NCBI RefSeq assembly: GCF_900460525.1
Contig: NZ_UHIY01000001.1
Location: 4,278,001 to 4,342,000, forward strand
Origin: Yersinia kristensenii
Lineage (GTDB): Bacteria; Pseudomonadota; Gammaproteobacteria; Enterobacterales; Enterobacteriaceae
Direction of reading: 5' to 3'
Length of the DNA stretch: 64,000 nt
In this document: positions 16,985 through 25,277 of the stretch, piece by piece
Numbering within the stretch: the stretch's first letter is position 1
Layout: each line of letters starts with the position of its first letter
Position numbers and translations under genes: made by a program
The notes under the pieces: generated by a model
What the model saw: only the letters and a program-made list of their open reading frames with translations
Told to the model about the DNA's origin: nothing
Database searches by the model: none

Positions 16985-17052
16985 TTCACTTTCCGAGATA
17001 AATTTAGTCTCTCGAAAAGTGAATGTCAATCAATAAACTTCACTTTTCGAGA
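16985..17052. promoter_or_regulatory. Triple operator in the cox/CI divergent region
   Basis: Three near-identical 14-base half-sites occur: TTCACTTTCCGAGA at 16985-16998, the inverted TCTCGAAAAGTGAA at 17010-17023, and TTCACTTTTCGAGA at 17039-17052. They sit in the 133 bases between cox and cI, and the last one lies five bases before the CI start codon. They are the likely CI (or Cox) operators controlling the lysis-lysogeny switch and CI autoregulation. Confidence 0.8.
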
Positions 17053-17057
17053 TAAAC

Positions 17058-17639
17058 ATGGATCTTCGACGTGGTGGCCAAGCGGCAATTGACCGGATGC
17101 TGGAGGCTTATGGCTTCAGTACAAAGCAGGCTTTATGTGAGCAATTAGGCATATCTGCCAGTACATTAGCCAACCGTTATCTACGTGATACTTTTCCCGC
17201 AGACCTCGTGATTCAGTGTGCTTTAGAGACTGGCGCATCACTGCGTTGGTTAACTACTGGTGAGGGCGCGATGTACGAAAATGCTAAACAGCTTGATATC
17301 GTGCAGATTCCTCGCCAAAAATTGTTAGACGGCAAACTCTACGATTCAAATTTCTATATGTTCGATAAGGCGTTCTTGCCTGATGGATTGAAAGACCCGG
17401 TTGTTATCCTTGATGGTGATACCACCTATATTGCCGATCGTAAGTTCGATGAAGTACAGGACGGCAAATGGGTTGTTGATATAGAGGGAAAGGTTAGTGT
17501 GCGAGACATTATTCGTATTCCGGGTGGTAAAGTGCGAGCTGAGGGCGGGAAGTTTGCTTTTGATTGTTTGCTTAATGAAATTAACTTCATTCATAGCATT
17601 GTGTTAGTTGTTTCAAATTTAAAAGTTAATAATAATTAA
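17058..17639 (+). CDS. cI: Phage immunity repressor, 186 CI family
   Basis: A 193-residue repressor close in length to 186 CI (192). The N-terminal helix-turn-helix is EQLGISASTLANRYLRDTFP (about 29-48), and the tail LETGASLRWLTTGEG is the Bacteriophage CI repressor family signature. The C-terminal half (about 85-185) is the oligomerisation domain; I see no LexA-type self-cleavage site, consistent with 186 CI, which is inactivated by an antirepressor instead. The start overlaps its own operator region. Two cargo genes follow 14 bases later and may share its promoter. Confidence 0.88.
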   Translation: MDLRRGGQAAIDRMLEAYGFSTKQALCEQLGISASTLANRYLRDTFPADLVIQCALETGASLRWLTTGEGAMYENAKQLDIVQIPRQKLLDGKLYDSNFYMFDKAFLPDGLKDPVVILDGDTTYIADRKFDEVQDGKWVVDIEGKVSVRDIIRIPGGKVRAEGGKFAFDCLLNEINFIHSIVLVVSNLKVNNN

Positions 17640-17653
17640 TCTGGGAGCAACCA

Positions 17654-18595
17654 ATGCAAGACGCGATGTACCAATCAGAGCTAAGTACAAAGATAGACTC
17701 TTTATTGAAAAGAAAGCGTATATCCGCATCTCATCATAATTATTTGAGAAAGTTAATCCGTGAAGGTGATTATAGTGCAATTGACAATATATTATCTCTA
17801 TCTGATTCAGATCTTACTGATCACGAAGTAAATAAAAACTTATCATGGGACGAATACAAAAATAGTAATATTGAAAATAATTTCAATCTAACTTCGCACT
17901 TAGAAATGTTAAAAATTGAAAATGAAAAACTTCAAGCTGAATTGAGTAGAAGAACTAGAGAATTTAAAAAAATAAATGATAAAATTAATTTTCAAATTAA
18001 TGAATTACAGGAAAAACATAAAAAAGAAATTCAAGAAAAAGTAAAAAATAATGTTCCTGATTACGTTGAAAATGCTACAACTCAGTTAACAGAGAAAGAA
18101 TCTAGATTAAAAAAAACCGCAACCATATGGAGCTGGGTTGGGTTTGTTTCACTCTTTTTATCTGTGATATTTTCATTAATTTCTATCGTTTGGGGATATA
18201 AAGAATTTTCAGCACTACCCACAGAAAAAATAACATGGATGTGGATTTCATTCGGATTGATAAAAGGAGCGTGCTTATTAATGATACTTTTCGGCGTTGC
18301 TGCTTATGCCCTTAACCTGTCCAAAGCATATATGCACGAATCATTGAAACTGAGTGATCGAATTCATGCAATAAGTCTTGGGGAAGTTTATCTGAAAATT
18401 TATGGCCACAGTGTCTCAAGCCAAGAGTTTAAAGATATATTTGAAAACTGGAATATTAGTTCTAATTCAGCTTTTCACACAAAACCTGAATCGTCAGATT
18501 CTAACAAAGCCATACTGCAAAAAGCATTAGAAGAAGCATTACCAACTCAATTAATCAAAAACTTAGTATCAATGAAATCATTGAGTAAAGAATAA
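17654..18595 (+). CDS. Prophage cargo protein with coiled coil and membrane hairpin, unknown function
   Basis: A 313-residue protein that I do not recognise. Layout: helical N-terminus (1-75), a strongly charged coiled coil (about 82-130), two transmembrane segments (about 156-180 and 196-221), and a cytoplasmic helical C-terminus (about 222-313) starting YMHESLKLSDRIHAISLGEV. Base composition is far more AT-rich than in the phage core, a sign of separate acquisition. It begins 14 bases after the CI stop with a good GGGAG site, so it is probably expressed in the lysogen. The CI-integrase gap is a place where P2-like phages carry cargo such as superinfection-exclusion genes. A defence role is inferred only. 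Confidence 0.8.
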   Translation: MQDAMYQSELSTKIDSLLKRKRISASHHNYLRKLIREGDYSAIDNILSLSDSDLTDHEVNKNLSWDEYKNSNIENNFNLTSHLEMLKIENEKLQAELSRRTREFKKINDKINFQINELQEKHKKEIQEKVKNNVPDYVENATTQLTEKESRLKKTATIWSWVGFVSLFLSVIFSLISIVWGYKEFSALPTEKITWMWISFGLIKGACLLMILFGVAAYALNLSKAYMHESLKLSDRIHAISLGEVYLKIYGHSVSSQEFKDIFENWNISSNSAFHTKPESSDSNKAILQKALEEALPTQLIKNLVSMKSLSKE

Positions 18596-18637
18596 CTATT
18601 ATCAAAATTTGCTAACTGAGGTCGTTTGATTCAAACC

Positions 18638-19669
18638 ATGAAAAAAATAATATCAACTGAAGCCACTGAAGCTACTAGGTCTTCAAAAAATTATTTAGCT
18701 TTTCGTAAATTTACATCTAATTTATGCAAGTTGGATCATGACCGACTTTCAAAACAATGGCCATTTTGGATTTCTATTTTTTCCCCATTAATTATTTCAA
18801 TTTTATTAAGCATTCCTTTGTGGGTAGATACAACCCTAGATATTTCGGCAAATGGTTATAATAAATTCCTATCGATATACAGACTCCCAATCGGGGTGTT
18901 ATCATTATCCATTCCATTAGTTGCAATAGTCGCACATATTCATAGAACAATTCAAACTGCTGAACAGTTAAATGCAGCCAGAAAGAAAAACATAGCTGAT
19001 AGTTTTTTTTCTCATCATAAATTCATTACTGACGCATTAACAAAAGTAGCACCAAGGAAAGTCAAAATTTCAAATAAATACTGTGAATTAAAAATTGAAG
19101 ATCCTTTTCAGATTTATAATATTTTCTTCAAAGAATCATCTTATGATGATGGCGTTAATACATCACGAATAAACATTGCACGCAATGAAATAATTACGTT
19201 ATTAGATGACGTGAACACTGAAATAAAAAATGCTTCTGAAAAATCCACTAGCGATACTATAAAAATAAAGAAACTTAACAAGCTAATTAAATCCATTGTA
19301 GAACTAACTAGTTTCTTAGCTATAACCAATAGATTCCCTGACAATGATAACATAGTAAAATATGCAATGGATGATAAAAAAGTAGCTAGAATAATCACTT
19401 TTTATCATAATGAAAATGAATTAAAAAAATATTTAGCTTCTGTTTTTTACTTTATAAAGAAAGTATGTTTAATAATTAATATAGAAATAGAAATAAACAT
19501 TACATCAGTAATATATTCTGCAATTTCCAATAACGACTACTACTATTTCGAAGAAGTCTTTACGCAAACACTGGCTACAAAAGAAAATACAGGGTATCGC
19601 ATATCAACTAATTTAAACGGAGAACTAGGCTCAGAATATTTACGTCAGCAAACTATTTTTAAAGGATGA
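18638..19669 (+). CDS. Prophage cargo protein with N-terminal membrane hairpin, unknown function
   Basis: A protein of about 343 residues, unrecognised. Two transmembrane segments lie near residues 43-62 (WISIFSPLIISILLSIPLWV) and 82-102 (RLPIGVLSLSIPLVAIVAHI), followed by HRTIQTAEQLNAARKKNIAD and a long cytoplasmic domain. The layout resembles two-TM effector proteins seen in some anti-phage systems, such as the membrane effector of retron Ec48, but no reverse transcriptase is present. The DNA is AT-rich like the preceding gene, from which it is separated by 42 bases. A TTG at 18626, with a GAGG close upstream, is an alternative start. Confidence 0.78.
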   Translation: MKKIISTEATEATRSSKNYLAFRKFTSNLCKLDHDRLSKQWPFWISIFSPLIISILLSIPLWVDTTLDISANGYNKFLSIYRLPIGVLSLSIPLVAIVAHIHRTIQTAEQLNAARKKNIADSFFSHHKFITDALTKVAPRKVKISNKYCELKIEDPFQIYNIFFKESSYDDGVNTSRINIARNEIITLLDDVNTEIKNASEKSTSDTIKIKKLNKLIKSIVELTSFLAITNRFPDNDNIVKYAMDDKKVARIITFYHNENELKKYLASVFYFIKKVCLIINIEIEINITSVIYSAISNNDYYYFEEVFTQTLATKENTGYRISTNLNGELGSEYLRQQTIFKG

Positions 19670-19764
19670 ATTTCAATGTTATATGTTTGATACCATGAAA
19701 CAAAACATTGACCACTGTTCATTCATACAGTTAAATACTCCCTTATCTTCCAAGGGGGTTCTCA

Positions 19765-20814
19765 ATGTCAGTGCGCAAACAACCAACAGGCCAATGGTTA
19801 TGTGAGTGCTACCCGGCTGGCCGTACAGGTCGCCGGGTAAGAAAAATGTTTGCGACTAAAGGTGAAGCCCTAGCCTTTGAACGTTACACCATGGATCAGG
19901 TAAGTAATAAACCTTGGTTAGGAGACGCACCAGACCGCCGCACGTTAAGCGAGGTTGCCGAACTTTGGTACAACCTGCATGGTCGTTCTCTGGCAGCCGG
20001 TGAAAAGGTTTATAAGAAACTGAAATTGATAGTTGCTGCGCTAGGTAATCCCCCCGCTCACAGTTTGAGTGGCAAAGATTTTGCTCACTATCGCTCTAAG
20101 CGTTTATCTGGCGAGATTTACTTCTCTGAAAAATGGAAGAAAGGCGCAAAACCGGTAACAGTGAATCTGGAACAAAGTTTTTTGAGCGGTATGTTTAGCG
20201 AGCTGGCCAGATTAGGTGAATGGAACTTACCGAACCCATTAGACAATCTGCGCAAGTACGCCGTGGCAGAAAAAGAGATGGCGTGGCTCACTCATGAGCA
20301 GATTAAAACGCTATTGGCCGCATGTAGTTCTGGTCGGGCAGATTTGCCGATGGTGGTAAAAGTTTGTCTCAGTACCGGGGCGCGATGGAATGAAGCGGAG
20401 AAACTCACCCGCTCACAGGTCAGCCCGAATAAAATTACCTTTATCAGAACAAAAGGGAAAAAGAACCGTAGCGTGCCAATCAGCAAAGAACTTCATGACG
20501 AGTTAGTTGCGTTAGAGGGAGACCGTCTTTTCAGTGAGTGTTATTTCCGCTTTATGGCCGCAATCAACACTACAGATATTAAGTTACCCGCTGGCCAGCT
20601 TACGCACGTTTTGCGCCATACCTTTGCCGCTCACTTTATGATGTCCGGGGGCAACATTCTGGTATTGCAGCGCATCCTCGGCCACAGTGATATTCAGATG
20701 ACAATGCGTTATGCTCACTTCGCGCCAGAGCACCTAGAAACCGCTGTACAGTTCAACCCGCTAACCACCATGAAAGCTGGCGACAAAGTGGCGGCGGAGG
20801 TTACCCCTCCCTAG
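19765..20814 (+). CDS. int: Tyrosine-type phage integrase (P2 family)
   Basis: A 349-residue site-specific recombinase. Catalytic residues are visible: Arg in STGARWNEAEKL (R207), Lys in RTKGKKNRSV, HxxR in THVLRHTFAAH (H281, R284), His in LGHSDIQ (H307) and the nucleophile Tyr in MTMRYAHFA (Y316). The N-terminal part (about 60-160) is the SAM-like core-binding domain. It is the last phage gene before the host, so the attachment site should lie close to its stop. Confidence 0.95.
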   Translation: MSVRKQPTGQWLCECYPAGRTGRRVRKMFATKGEALAFERYTMDQVSNKPWLGDAPDRRTLSEVAELWYNLHGRSLAAGEKVYKKLKLIVAALGNPPAHSLSGKDFAHYRSKRLSGEIYFSEKWKKGAKPVTVNLEQSFLSGMFSELARLGEWNLPNPLDNLRKYAVAEKEMAWLTHEQIKTLLAACSSGRADLPMVVKVCLSTGARWNEAEKLTRSQVSPNKITFIRTKGKKNRSVPISKELHDELVALEGDRLFSECYFRFMAAINTTDIKLPAGQLTHVLRHTFAAHFMMSGGNILVLQRILGHSDIQMTMRYAHFAPEHLETAVQFNPLTTMKAGDKVAAEVTPP

Positions 20815-20938
20815 TATTTACTACCCCTCAATAACTAATCAACTCATTGTATTTATTGTATATTGTTGTTTTGTATAGAGTAATTAGACTATCGGGTTTT
20901 TTCTTGTCTGGAATTTGAGTCCCCCCGTATTCATCCCC

Positions 20939-20955
20939 CTTAAGGCTTTCTTAAG
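20939..20955 (+). promoter_or_regulatory. PmrA (BasR) box
   Basis: CTTAAG-gcttt-CTTAAG is two perfect direct hexamers with a 5-base spacer, the published PmrA-binding pattern. It lies 50-66 bases upstream of the best start of the PAP2 gene at 21005. It also marks host DNA, so the prophage ends before it. Confidence 0.75.
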
Positions 20956-21004
20956 ACAAAATTATTACAGTACGACCCTCACTACTTCTGCTCTGGGCTA
21001 TTTT

Positions 21005-21775
21005 GTGAAGATTAACAAATCCGCCTCTCAATCTGATGTCATTGCGTCGACATTAAATAATACCTCAACAGCACTGACAATTAAGACAAACTCCCTTTAC
21101 TCGCTGCCCTTATCCTTTTATTTTTGGCAGGCTTTTGCATTGTTGATCAGTGGATTACTGTTTCTCTGGTTATCCCGCAACGAGCAGTTGGATTGGCTTA
21201 TCAGTAATTATTGGTTTGATCCTGCCTCACAACATTTTCCATGGGAAAATAATTATTGGCTGGATTTACTGAATCATCGGTTATTGAAAATCGCCCTTAT
21301 CAGTGCTGCCATCATCACATTGTTAGGGGGCCTTTATCACCGTAATAGGCGCTTAGTGACCGCGATGCTGTTATGTGGCGTCGGTCCGCTGGTGATAGGG
21401 ATTCTAAAAGCCACCAGCGCGCACTCCTGCCCTTGGGATCTGGTGGAATATGGCGGTAAATCCCTCAGTTATCTGCTGATGGGGACTGCGCCGGTCGGTG
21501 CTGGCCCTGGTCACTGTTTTCCTGGCGGCCATGCATCCAGTGGTTTTGCAGTAATGGCATTGTTTTTCTTGTTTTACCCCGAGCGTCCACGGTGGGCTTT
21601 ATTGTGTTGGTTCGCCGGTGTGAGTCTTGGGATGTTAATGGGTTTTGGGCAAATCATGCGCGGAGCGCATTTTCTTAGCCATAACTTGTGGGCAGGTTGG
21701 TGGGTTTGGCTTAGTCAGTTGGCTGTGTATTGGATGATAAGCGGTTATTACAACCGTGCTAAGGGTAGAGAATGA
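21005..21775 (+). CDS. PAP2-superfamily membrane phosphatase
   Basis: A membrane protein with a PAP2 (type 2 phosphatidic acid phosphatase) domain in the C-terminal half: PGGHASSG is motif 2 and RGAHFLSHN is motif 3. Motif 1 is degenerate (KATSAHSCPWDL). Several transmembrane segments precede and surround it. The substrate is probably a lipid phosphate in the envelope, such as lipid A or a polyprenyl phosphate. I chose the GTG at 21005 because the longer frame, from a TTG at 20915, would translate through a PmrA box. The stop overlaps the next gene as ATGA. PmrA control points to envelope remodelling against cationic peptides; this is inference. Confidence 0.8.
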   Translation: MKINKSASQSDVIASTLNNTSTALTIKTNSLYSLPLSFYFWQAFALLISGLLFLWLSRNEQLDWLISNYWFDPASQHFPWENNYWLDLLNHRLLKIALISAAIITLLGGLYHRNRRLVTAMLLCGVGPLVIGILKATSAHSCPWDLVEYGGKSLSYLLMGTAPVGAGPGHCFPGGHASSGFAVMALFFLFYPERPRWALLCWFAGVSLGMLMGFGQIMRGAHFLSHNLWAGWWVWLSQLAVYWMISGYYNRAKGRE

Positions 21776-22380
21776 TTGAACAAATAAATTACTTTTTCTT
21801 TTCCATGATAAATGCGACTCCAGCATCATCACCATGGATGATTTCTTTTGCGACTTTTATCGCACGCGATTTGATTATGATTATCCCCATATCATTGGTG
21901 GGATTGTGGTTATGGGGGCCGAAAAGCGCCATGGATTCACAGCGAGCCTTAGTGACCAAAACCGCCATCGCACTGGCTTTTTCTATGCTTTCAGCCGCTT
22001 GCATCGGGATGCTTATTCCTCATGACCGGCCGTTTGTCGTCGGTTTTGGCTATAACTTTCTGAGCCATGCACCTGATAGCTCTTTCCCCAGTGATCACGG
22101 CACCGCCATTTTCACTTTTGCTCTCGCCTTTGTGTTCTGGCACAAACTATGGTCCGCTGTCAGCATGATGATTATCGCCGTCGCAATTGCATGGTCACGT
22201 ATTTATTTGGGTGTGCATTGGCCATTAGATATGGTGGGTGGATTATTGCTGGGAATTGTCGGCTGCCTGTTCGCACAGTTGGTGTGGAACTTGTTCGGCG
22301 AAGCTATTTCAGATGGGCTGAAGCGCATTTATTATGTGTTTTTTGCCATGCCTATCCGCAGGGGATGGGTCAGAAGCTAA
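21772..22380 (+). CDS. ybjG: Undecaprenyl-diphosphatase (BcrC/YbjG type, PAP2 family)
   Basis: A 202-residue PAP2 membrane enzyme. Motif 1 is IPHDRPFV, motif 2 is SSFPSDHGT, motif 3 is SRIYLGVHWPLDMVGG, all with the catalytic residues intact. Length and sequence fit the YbjG/BcrC group, which dephosphorylates undecaprenyl pyrophosphate in the periplasm and recycles the carrier for peptidoglycan and O-antigen. It is coupled by a 4-base overlap to the other PAP2 gene. LpxT is an alternative within the family. Confidence 0.8.
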   Translation: MIEQINYFFFSMINATPASSPWMISFATFIARDLIMIIPISLVGLWLWGPKSAMDSQRALVTKTAIALAFSMLSAACIGMLIPHDRPFVVGFGYNFLSHAPDSSFPSDHGTAIFTFALAFVFWHKLWSAVSMMIIAVAIAWSRIYLGVHWPLDMVGGLLLGIVGCLFAQLVWNLFGEAISDGLKRIYYVFFAMPIRRGWVRS

Positions 22381-22402
22381 TACTTTCGCGTTATTCATCT
22401 CA

Positions 22403-22431
22403 CATTGCCAGCAGCTTAAATGCTGGCAATG
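22403..22431. terminator. Perfect palindromic hairpin after the PAP2 genes
   Basis: The arms CATTGCCAGCA and TGCTGGCAATG (11 bases each) flank a 7-base loop. It sits 22 bases past the ybjG-like stop. No T-tract follows, so it may act as an mRNA-stabilising hairpin or Rho-assisted terminator. Confidence 0.5.
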
Positions 22432-22580
22432 CCCGCCCAGAATTCTGATTAAAAACAATTCATTACATTCATTTCCAATATATTCACACGCTAGCTAATT
22501 GCTCATAAATGTAACTTAAATAACAAAATAAATCCAAAAACAGCTAATTATGTGAAAATAGCTTTGTTTTTTACTGTAAA

Positions 22581-22596
22581 TGTTACTATTATAACA
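22581..22596. promoter_or_regulatory. DeoR operator
   Basis: TGTTACTATTATAACA has both half-sites of the E. coli DeoR operator (TGTTA-N6-TAACA). It lies 37 bases before the deoC start. A CRP-like half-site (TTATGTGA) is about 30 bases further upstream. The repressor gene deoR lies just downstream of deoC. Confidence 0.75.
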
Positions 22597-22633
22597 GAAG
22601 AGCCAACTTACAGATAAATAAAGGATAATAATC

Positions 22634-23305
22634 ATGACGATCAATTACGCTAATTATATTGACCATACCCTGCTGGCAATGGATGCCACCGAAGAACAAA
22701 TTATTAAGCTGTGTGAAGAAGCTAAACAGCACCATTTTTATGCAGTATGTGTTAACTCTGGGTATGTTCCCGTCGCGGCTCAGCAGTTAGCGGGGACTTC
22801 GGTTAAAGTGTGCTCAGTCATTGGGTTCCCGCTGGGGGCTGGCCTGACCGAAGCAAAAGCCTTTGAAGCTCAGGCGGCTATCAAAGCCGGTGCGCAAGAG
22901 ATTGATATGGTTATCAATGTCGGTTGGTTGAAAAGTGGCAAAATCGCCGAGGTGAAAGCTGACATCAAGGCCGTGCGCGATAATTGTGCCTCCACTCCGT
23001 TGAAGGTAATATTAGAAACTTGCCTGCTCAGCGACGCACAAATCGTACAAGTATGTGAAATGTGCCGTGAGCTTGATGTCGCCTTTGTTAAAACCTCAAC
23101 AGGTTTCAGCACCGGTGGTGCTAAAGAAGATCATGTCAAATTGATGCGCGCCACAGTAGGCCCAGTAATGGGTGTTAAAGCCTCCGGCGCAGTGCGCGAT
23201 CGCGCTACAGCAGAAACAATGATTACAGCAGGAGCGACACGAATTGGCACCAGCTCTGGGGTGGCAATCGTCTCAGGCCAGCAAGCATCCGCATCAAGCT
23301 ACTAA
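22634..23305 (+). CDS. deoC: Deoxyribose-phosphate aldolase
   Basis: A 223-residue TIM-barrel aldolase that splits 2-deoxyribose 5-phosphate into acetaldehyde and glyceraldehyde 3-phosphate in deoxynucleoside catabolism. The Schiff-base lysine is in [16 protein letters not shown] (K153), and the second active-site lysine in [11 protein letters not shown]. The length matches the short (about 220) class rather than E. coli DeoC (259). It has a DeoR operator upstream, stands alone without deoABD, and is followed by a terminator and deoR. Confidence 0.95.
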   Translation: MTINYANYIDHTLLAMDATEEQIIKLCEEAKQHHFYAVCVNSGYVPVAAQQLAGTSVKVCSVIGFPLGAGLTEAKAFEAQAAIKAGAQEIDMVINVGWLKSGKIAEVKADIKAVRDNCASTPLKVILETCLLSDAQIVQVCEMCRELDVAFVKTSTGFSTGGAKEDHVKLMRATVGPVMGVKASGAVRDRATAETMITAGATRIGTSSGVAIVSGQQASASSY

Positions 23306-23324
23306 CTTATTCTATATCTATTGG

Positions 23325-23380
23325 ATTTCAAGGTGCTGGCACGCGGCGGTCAATAAGCTAGCAACTTGAACGATGATGGA
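23325..23380. repeat. Degenerate ERIC-like fragment
   Basis: The stretch starting TTGGATTTCAAGGTGCTGGC and ending AGCAACTTGAACGATGATGG resembles the two ends of an ERIC element joined with the centre deleted. It lies between the deoC stop and its terminator. Confidence 0.4.
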
Positions 23381-23384
23381 TATC

Positions 23385-23404
23385 AGCCCGGTTTTTACCG
23401 GGCT
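23385..23404 (+). terminator. Terminator between deoC and deoR
   Basis: AGCCCGGT-tttt-ACCGGGCT is a perfect 8-base stem followed by TATTTATT, which fits an intrinsic terminator for deoC. Confidence 0.75.
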
Positions 23405-23497
23405 TATTTATTGGCGATGTACTGTATTTGTCATCCACTGTCTGGCACTCTTTGTTTTACATTGAATGGTCTTGAAAATAACTCGTCAGGGAAAGCT

Positions 23498-24262
23498 ATG
23501 GAAACTCGCCGTGCAGAACGCATCAATAAACTTAGTCAGGCCCTTAAGCGTTCCGACAAAATCCATCTGAAAGACGCTGCCAATCTGCTGCATGTTTCAG
23601 AAATGACGATTCGGCGAGATCTGAGTGCTGAGCCCACCTCCGTCATTTTACTCGGTGGTTATGTGGTGATGGATCCCAAGAGTAACAATGCCAATAACTA
23701 TTTTGTCTCTGACCAGCAAGCCAAACAAATCGAAGAAAAACGTCGAATCGGCCAGTTGGCGGCACCTCTTATCGTGGAAAATGACACCGTTTTTTTTGAC
23801 TGTGGCACTACAATTCCTTCGATAATCGACGAGATAGACGAAGAACTGCATTTTACCGCCATCTGTTACTCCCTTAATACTTTCCTGTCCCTACAAGATA
23901 AGCCTCATTGCAAAGTGATTTTATGTGGTGGTGAGTTCAAGCCTAATAACTACATTTTCACGCCTATCAGCCAGCATAATGAGCTGGATAATGCTTGCCC
24001 AAACAAAGCGTTTATCTCCGCAGCTGGCATTTCCATTGAGTATGGCGCTACCTGTTTCAACTTCGACGAAATCCTGGTGAAGCACCGCGCCATTGCCAAA
24101 TCTCAGCATAAAATCCTGGTGGCTGACCACAGTAAGTTTGGCAAAATAAAACCCGCCAGCATCGGCGCATTAACACTGTTTGACTCTGTCGTGACCAACC
24201 GTCAACCTGATAGTGAGTTTAGCCAGTTTTTTTTGCAGCATAATATCAAAATCCACTGTTAG
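23498..24262 (+). CDS. deoR: DeoR-family transcriptional repressor
   Basis: A 254-residue repressor. The N-terminal winged helix is seen in LKDAANLLHVSEMTIRRDLS (about 25-44), followed by the sugar-phosphate-binding DeoR C-terminal domain with DCGTTI and the C-terminal VADHSKFGK. The length matches E. coli DeoR (252), and the inducer should be deoxyribose 5-phosphate. The ATG at 23498 (METRRAERINKL) has AGGGAAAG upstream; the longer frame from 23366 runs through the deoC terminator and is rejected. The target is the operator before deoC. Confidence 0.9.
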   Translation: METRRAERINKLSQALKRSDKIHLKDAANLLHVSEMTIRRDLSAEPTSVILLGGYVVMDPKSNNANNYFVSDQQAKQIEEKRRIGQLAAPLIVENDTVFFDCGTTIPSIIDEIDEELHFTAICYSLNTFLSLQDKPHCKVILCGGEFKPNNYIFTPISQHNELDNACPNKAFISAAGISIEYGATCFNFDEILVKHRAIAKSQHKILVADHSKFGKIKPASIGALTLFDSVVTNRQPDSEFSQFFLQHNIKIHC

Positions 24263-25277
24263 GCTTGATGTGGTAGCAAAAATCTTAGCCGCTTAAACAC
24301 CGGGCGGGTAATCCGCCCCGCACATGACTCACATAAAAACTGAATTATATTTAAGCAAAATAACCATGCTTTACTTATGGTTATATGGCATTTTTACTTA
24401 TAATATTTTCAAAACACAATTCCATTGTAGAATTAATATCCGATAATATTTTAGTTTAAGGTAAATTAATTTAACATTTGGTGTTATTTTAATATGCTCG
24501 AGTAAAAGAATAACGTTATCTTATTGTCAGACAAATTACCCACTGTCATTTTTCATATGACAAATAAATCATAAAGTACCAATAGTCATCCTCTGATTTA
24601 TTCTGCCGAGTAATGAGACATATTGTTATATTCTTATTTCTTCGTTTATATCACCATAAATTCCTGTTGTCAGCGCGCATCAAAACAAAATACAAAAACC
24701 ATAAATATCAATAAGTTAATTGAAATTGATTATTTTTCGTTAATGACATTCATCAATAAATCAGTGAAAAACTTGATTTTCACTAGATTCACAAGCGTGG
24801 TTAAAATATATTGCCCACCAAGAAAGAGGGGATGAAAAAAATAGTTGTTTGTTTATTGTTCAATAAGAAAAAACGCGTTTTATTACTCTTATTGATAAAT
24901 TTTAAACATTCACCTAACAATCAGTTGTAAATTCGCAACAAATCACGGAAGGCGAGTTTATTGAGCATTTGCGAGCATGATCACGGTAGTTTTCACTACA
25001 AATCGTTATCTTGCCGCCAGCAAAAACTACTGTTCCTCTCAGAACAACAAAAATAGCCGATGAAGCGAATTCACTCACTTAAAATCGGTTAAATTTTGCA
25101 CTTTAACGTTTAGAGTTAAATCACAACGACGACACCAAGTAATAACCAGGGCACCCATTTTAAACAAATCGTTTTTGACTGAATTTTTTACCTGATAGTG
25201 TCGCTAAATAAGGCATTACAGGGACTTAACTTTCGGTTCTTAATTTTAAATTAACGTGTTCACATTGGAGATTTTTC
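24263..25277. other. Long AT-rich intergenic region, no gene seen
   Basis: About 1 kb between deoR and sdaC. A GGGCGG-CCGCCC hairpin at 24302-24318 may end deoR transcription but has no T-tract. The rest is AT-rich with many stops. I see no convincing coding frame, RNA gene or repeat; the sdaC promoter and its regulatory sites are presumably near the right end. Confidence 0.6.

Larger units (their letters stand above)
1..20900. mobile_element. P2-family (Peduoviridae) prophage, right-hand part
   Basis: A continuous block of phage genes runs from the truncated tape measure at the window edge to the integrase ending at 20814. It includes portal, terminase, scaffold, capsid, completion, sheath, tube, lysis, replication gene A, cII, cox, CI and a tyrosine integrase. 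The divergent P-Q and O-N-M-L arrangement is the P2-family hallmark. The DUF2586/DUF2597 tail and a lysis cassette sitting after the tube are HP1/K139-like, and CI/CII are 186-like. The right end must lie between the integrase stop and the host PmrA box at 20939. The other att site is outside the window, so the core cannot be defined. Confidence 0.95.

Noticed and set aside
17654..19669. Retron-type system
   Set aside because: The second cargo protein recalls two-TM retron effectors, but there is no reverse transcriptase gene and no visible msr/msd RNA.
20815..20938. attR core sequence
   Set aside because: The other prophage end lies outside the window, so no duplicated core can be shown.
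20915..21004. TTG start at 20915 for the first PAP2 gene
   Set aside because: It would translate through the PmrA box and promoter, and the added residues are not family-like; the GTG at 21005 is preferred.
24623..24835. 70-codon frame in the deoR-sdaC gap
   Set aside because: No ATG start or ribosome-binding site, AT-rich codons by chance and no recognisable features.
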